Origin: Bacilli bacterium
Lineage (GTDB): Bacteria; Bacillota_I; Bacilli_A; RF39; UBA660
NCBI GenBank assembly: GCA_017459965.1
Contig: JAFUBW010000009.1
Location: forward strand, 1-42,535
Length of the DNA: 42,535 nt
Reading direction: 5' to 3'
Position 1 is the first letter of the stretch. Each line of letters starts with the position of its first letter. Position numbers and translations under genes: made by a program. A model generated the notes under the pieces. That model ran no database searches. It had not been told where the DNA came from and was given only the letters and a program-made list of their open reading frames with translations. Below are positions 41,680 through 42,535 of this stretch, in pieces.

Positions 41680-42477
41680 TTAACTAACTCTTTTATACAT
41701 ATATACAGTTATATAAGGCTGCATATGTGAAATTGTTGCTTCTGTTCCTGTGAAACTATGATTATGAGCTGATGTAGCATTTGCTGCAGTTACTTTTGTT
41801 ACTGCTCCTCCACTTGCTTTTGCTGTATGATTATGTGTTGCATTTATATCAAAAGCCCCATAAGATTTTGCTCCTGTATGATTAGTTAAGTCATTTGGTG
41901 TTCTATAACTATTGGCACCACTACCATAAATTGAAACAATACCAGAAGCAGAACTTATTATACTTGCATTTTCTCCTCCATGAAATGAAACTCTACCTGT
42001 TAAAGTCTTAGAATCAACAGTAATTGTTGGTTGTGTAAACGAATGTGTGTGCTCTCTTATACCTGTTTGAGCTGCAGTTAGAGTTGTATTGTTTACTTTT
42101 CCATCTTTTGCTGCAGGAGTATAACTTTGACTTTCAGCACCACCAGTTGCTTCTACTGTAGTATAATTTGTAGTTCCATTATTCCCCATTGCTACTATTG
42201 TTCTTCCAGCTGCAAAAACTTCCCATTCTCCTCCAAATCTTTCTTGAACTTTAGCTACTGTGTCATCTTCTACACTCATATATATACTTCCTACTGGATA
42301 TATTAATTCTCTTATTTCATTATATCCTTGTGAATGATATAATTTATTTTCTTTTCCTTTTATTTCTTCTTTCTCTTCTTTTTGTGTATATATGTAATTT
42401 GTTACATATGTAAATATACTCATACTCATTAGTATTGTTATTATTCCTATTATTAATACTATATTCCTTCTTTTCAT
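41680..42477 (-). CDS. Membrane-anchored protein with phage tail-collar-like domain
   Basis: A 265-residue protein. A basic start (MKRRN) and a hydrophobic helix (about 5-28) form a signal anchor, followed by a Lys/Glu-rich linker. From about residue 58 the sequence IYPVGSIYMSVEDD, then FGGEWEVFAAGRTIV, resembles the collar or receptor-binding part of phage tail fibres and baseplate proteins. Three His-rich motifs follow (HTHSF, HNHTA, HNHSF), and it ends MQPYITVYMYKRVS, also typical of tail proteins. It has no phage neighbours and carries a bacterial membrane anchor, so a domesticated surface protein is inferred. A second copy follows upstream on the same strand. Confidence 0.75.
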   Translation of the reverse strand: MKRRNIVLIIGIITILMSMSIFTYVTNYIYTQKEEKEEIKGKENKLYHSQGYNEIRELIYPVGSIYMSVEDDTVAKVQERFGGEWEVFAAGRTIVAMGNNGTTNYTTVEATGGAESQSYTPAAKDGKVNNTTLTAAQTGIREHTHSFTQPTITVDSKTLTGRVSFHGGENASIISSASGIVSIYGSGANSYRTPNDLTNHTGAKSYGAFDINATHNHTAKASGGAVTKVTAANATSAHNHSFTGTEATISHMQPYITVYMYKRVS

Positions 42478-42498
42478 TTTTTTCTCCTCTTATAACAT

Positions 42499-42521
42499 AA
42501 GAGTTAGTTTAACTAACTCTT
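42499..42521. repeat. Perfect palindrome between the tandem tail-collar-like genes
   Basis: AAGAGTTAGTT and AACTAACTCTT flank a single T. The right arm is also the end of the next gene's coding sequence. There is no T run, so it is not a typical terminator; it may be an mRNA-processing hairpin or operator. Confidence 0.7.
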
Positions 42522-42535
42522 TTATACATATATAC
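42509..42535 (-). CDS. C-terminus of a second tail-collar-like protein, cut by window edge
   Basis: The last 27 bases of the window are identical to 41680-41706 and encode the same ending, VYMYKRVS followed by TAA. A tandem paralogue therefore lies just upstream of the gene at 41680-42477, 31 bases away on the same strand. Only eight codons are visible. Confidence 0.75.
   Translation of the reverse strand, partial: VYMYKRVS

Overview
The window is very AT-rich bacterial chromosome, densely packed with housekeeping genes, nearly all of them on the minus strand. It uses the standard bacterial code: tryptophan is written TGG and UGA serves as a stop. The gene content points to a small-genome, low-GC Firmicute of the uncultured gut Bacilli or Mollicutes-adjacent kind. 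It has an actinobacterial-free Firmicute set (PrkC/PrpC, LexA next to transketolase, ComEA/ComEC, class B PBP, FtsW/RodA), zinc-ribbon forms of L32 and L33, and an SMC only 980 residues long. It is not a wall-less mollicute, because it keeps peptidoglycan genes. It also keeps sporulation-type genes: the germination protease gpr, a YlbJ-like membrane protein and a YjcZ-like small protein. The lineage is an inference from gene content; no rRNA gene is present to test it.

Layout. 1-7063 is mostly minus-strand housekeeping: the start of a cut membrane protein, efp, ldh, rpmG, a class B PBP, gmk, an unknown gene, rpmF, a YceD/DUF177 gene, a small unknown gene and a glutamine-amidotransferase-like protein that has lost its catalytic Cys and His. 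7074-11843 is a surface module: a YlbJ-like membrane protein, a very unusual prepilin-like protein carrying InlB-type repeats and a Cys-rich tail, a second prepilin-like protein, and a divergent PilB/GspE-type ATPase. 11903-17700 holds a protein with two related HTH-like regions behind a possible operator, hemW, a HerA-like ATPase, gpr and rpsT. 17757-24163 holds a secreted transglutaminase-like protein, miaA, mutL, a repeat-containing unknown gene and uvrC with a possible LexA box.

24202-24663 is the most novel-looking spot. A 32-residue hydrophobic peptide gene has a consensus promoter, a hairpin hiding its ribosome binding site and mRNA ends that can pair with each other. A convergent small gene or antisense transcript with its own terminator faces it. 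This is the architecture of a type I toxin-antitoxin locus, with no family match that I recognise.

24746-35207 carries a short yigZ, smc, rpe, rsgA, prkC, prpC, rlmN and tkt. 35277-36540 is an SOS locus: a 42-residue single-membrane-segment protein divergent from lexA (positional counterpart of YneA/SosA), two LexA boxes embedded in near-consensus promoters, and a decayed dinD beyond lexA. 36557-40566 is comEC, comEA and an FtsW/RodA protein. 40687-42535 holds a YjcZ-like gene, a small gene broken by one in-frame stop, def, and the first of two tandem membrane-anchored proteins with a phage tail-collar-like C-terminus. The second copy is cut by the window edge.

Most genes or convergent pairs end in recognisable hairpin plus T-run terminators. 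After annotation no gene-free stretch exceeds about 190 bases. I saw no tRNA, rRNA, CRISPR array, insertion sequence or replication origin.
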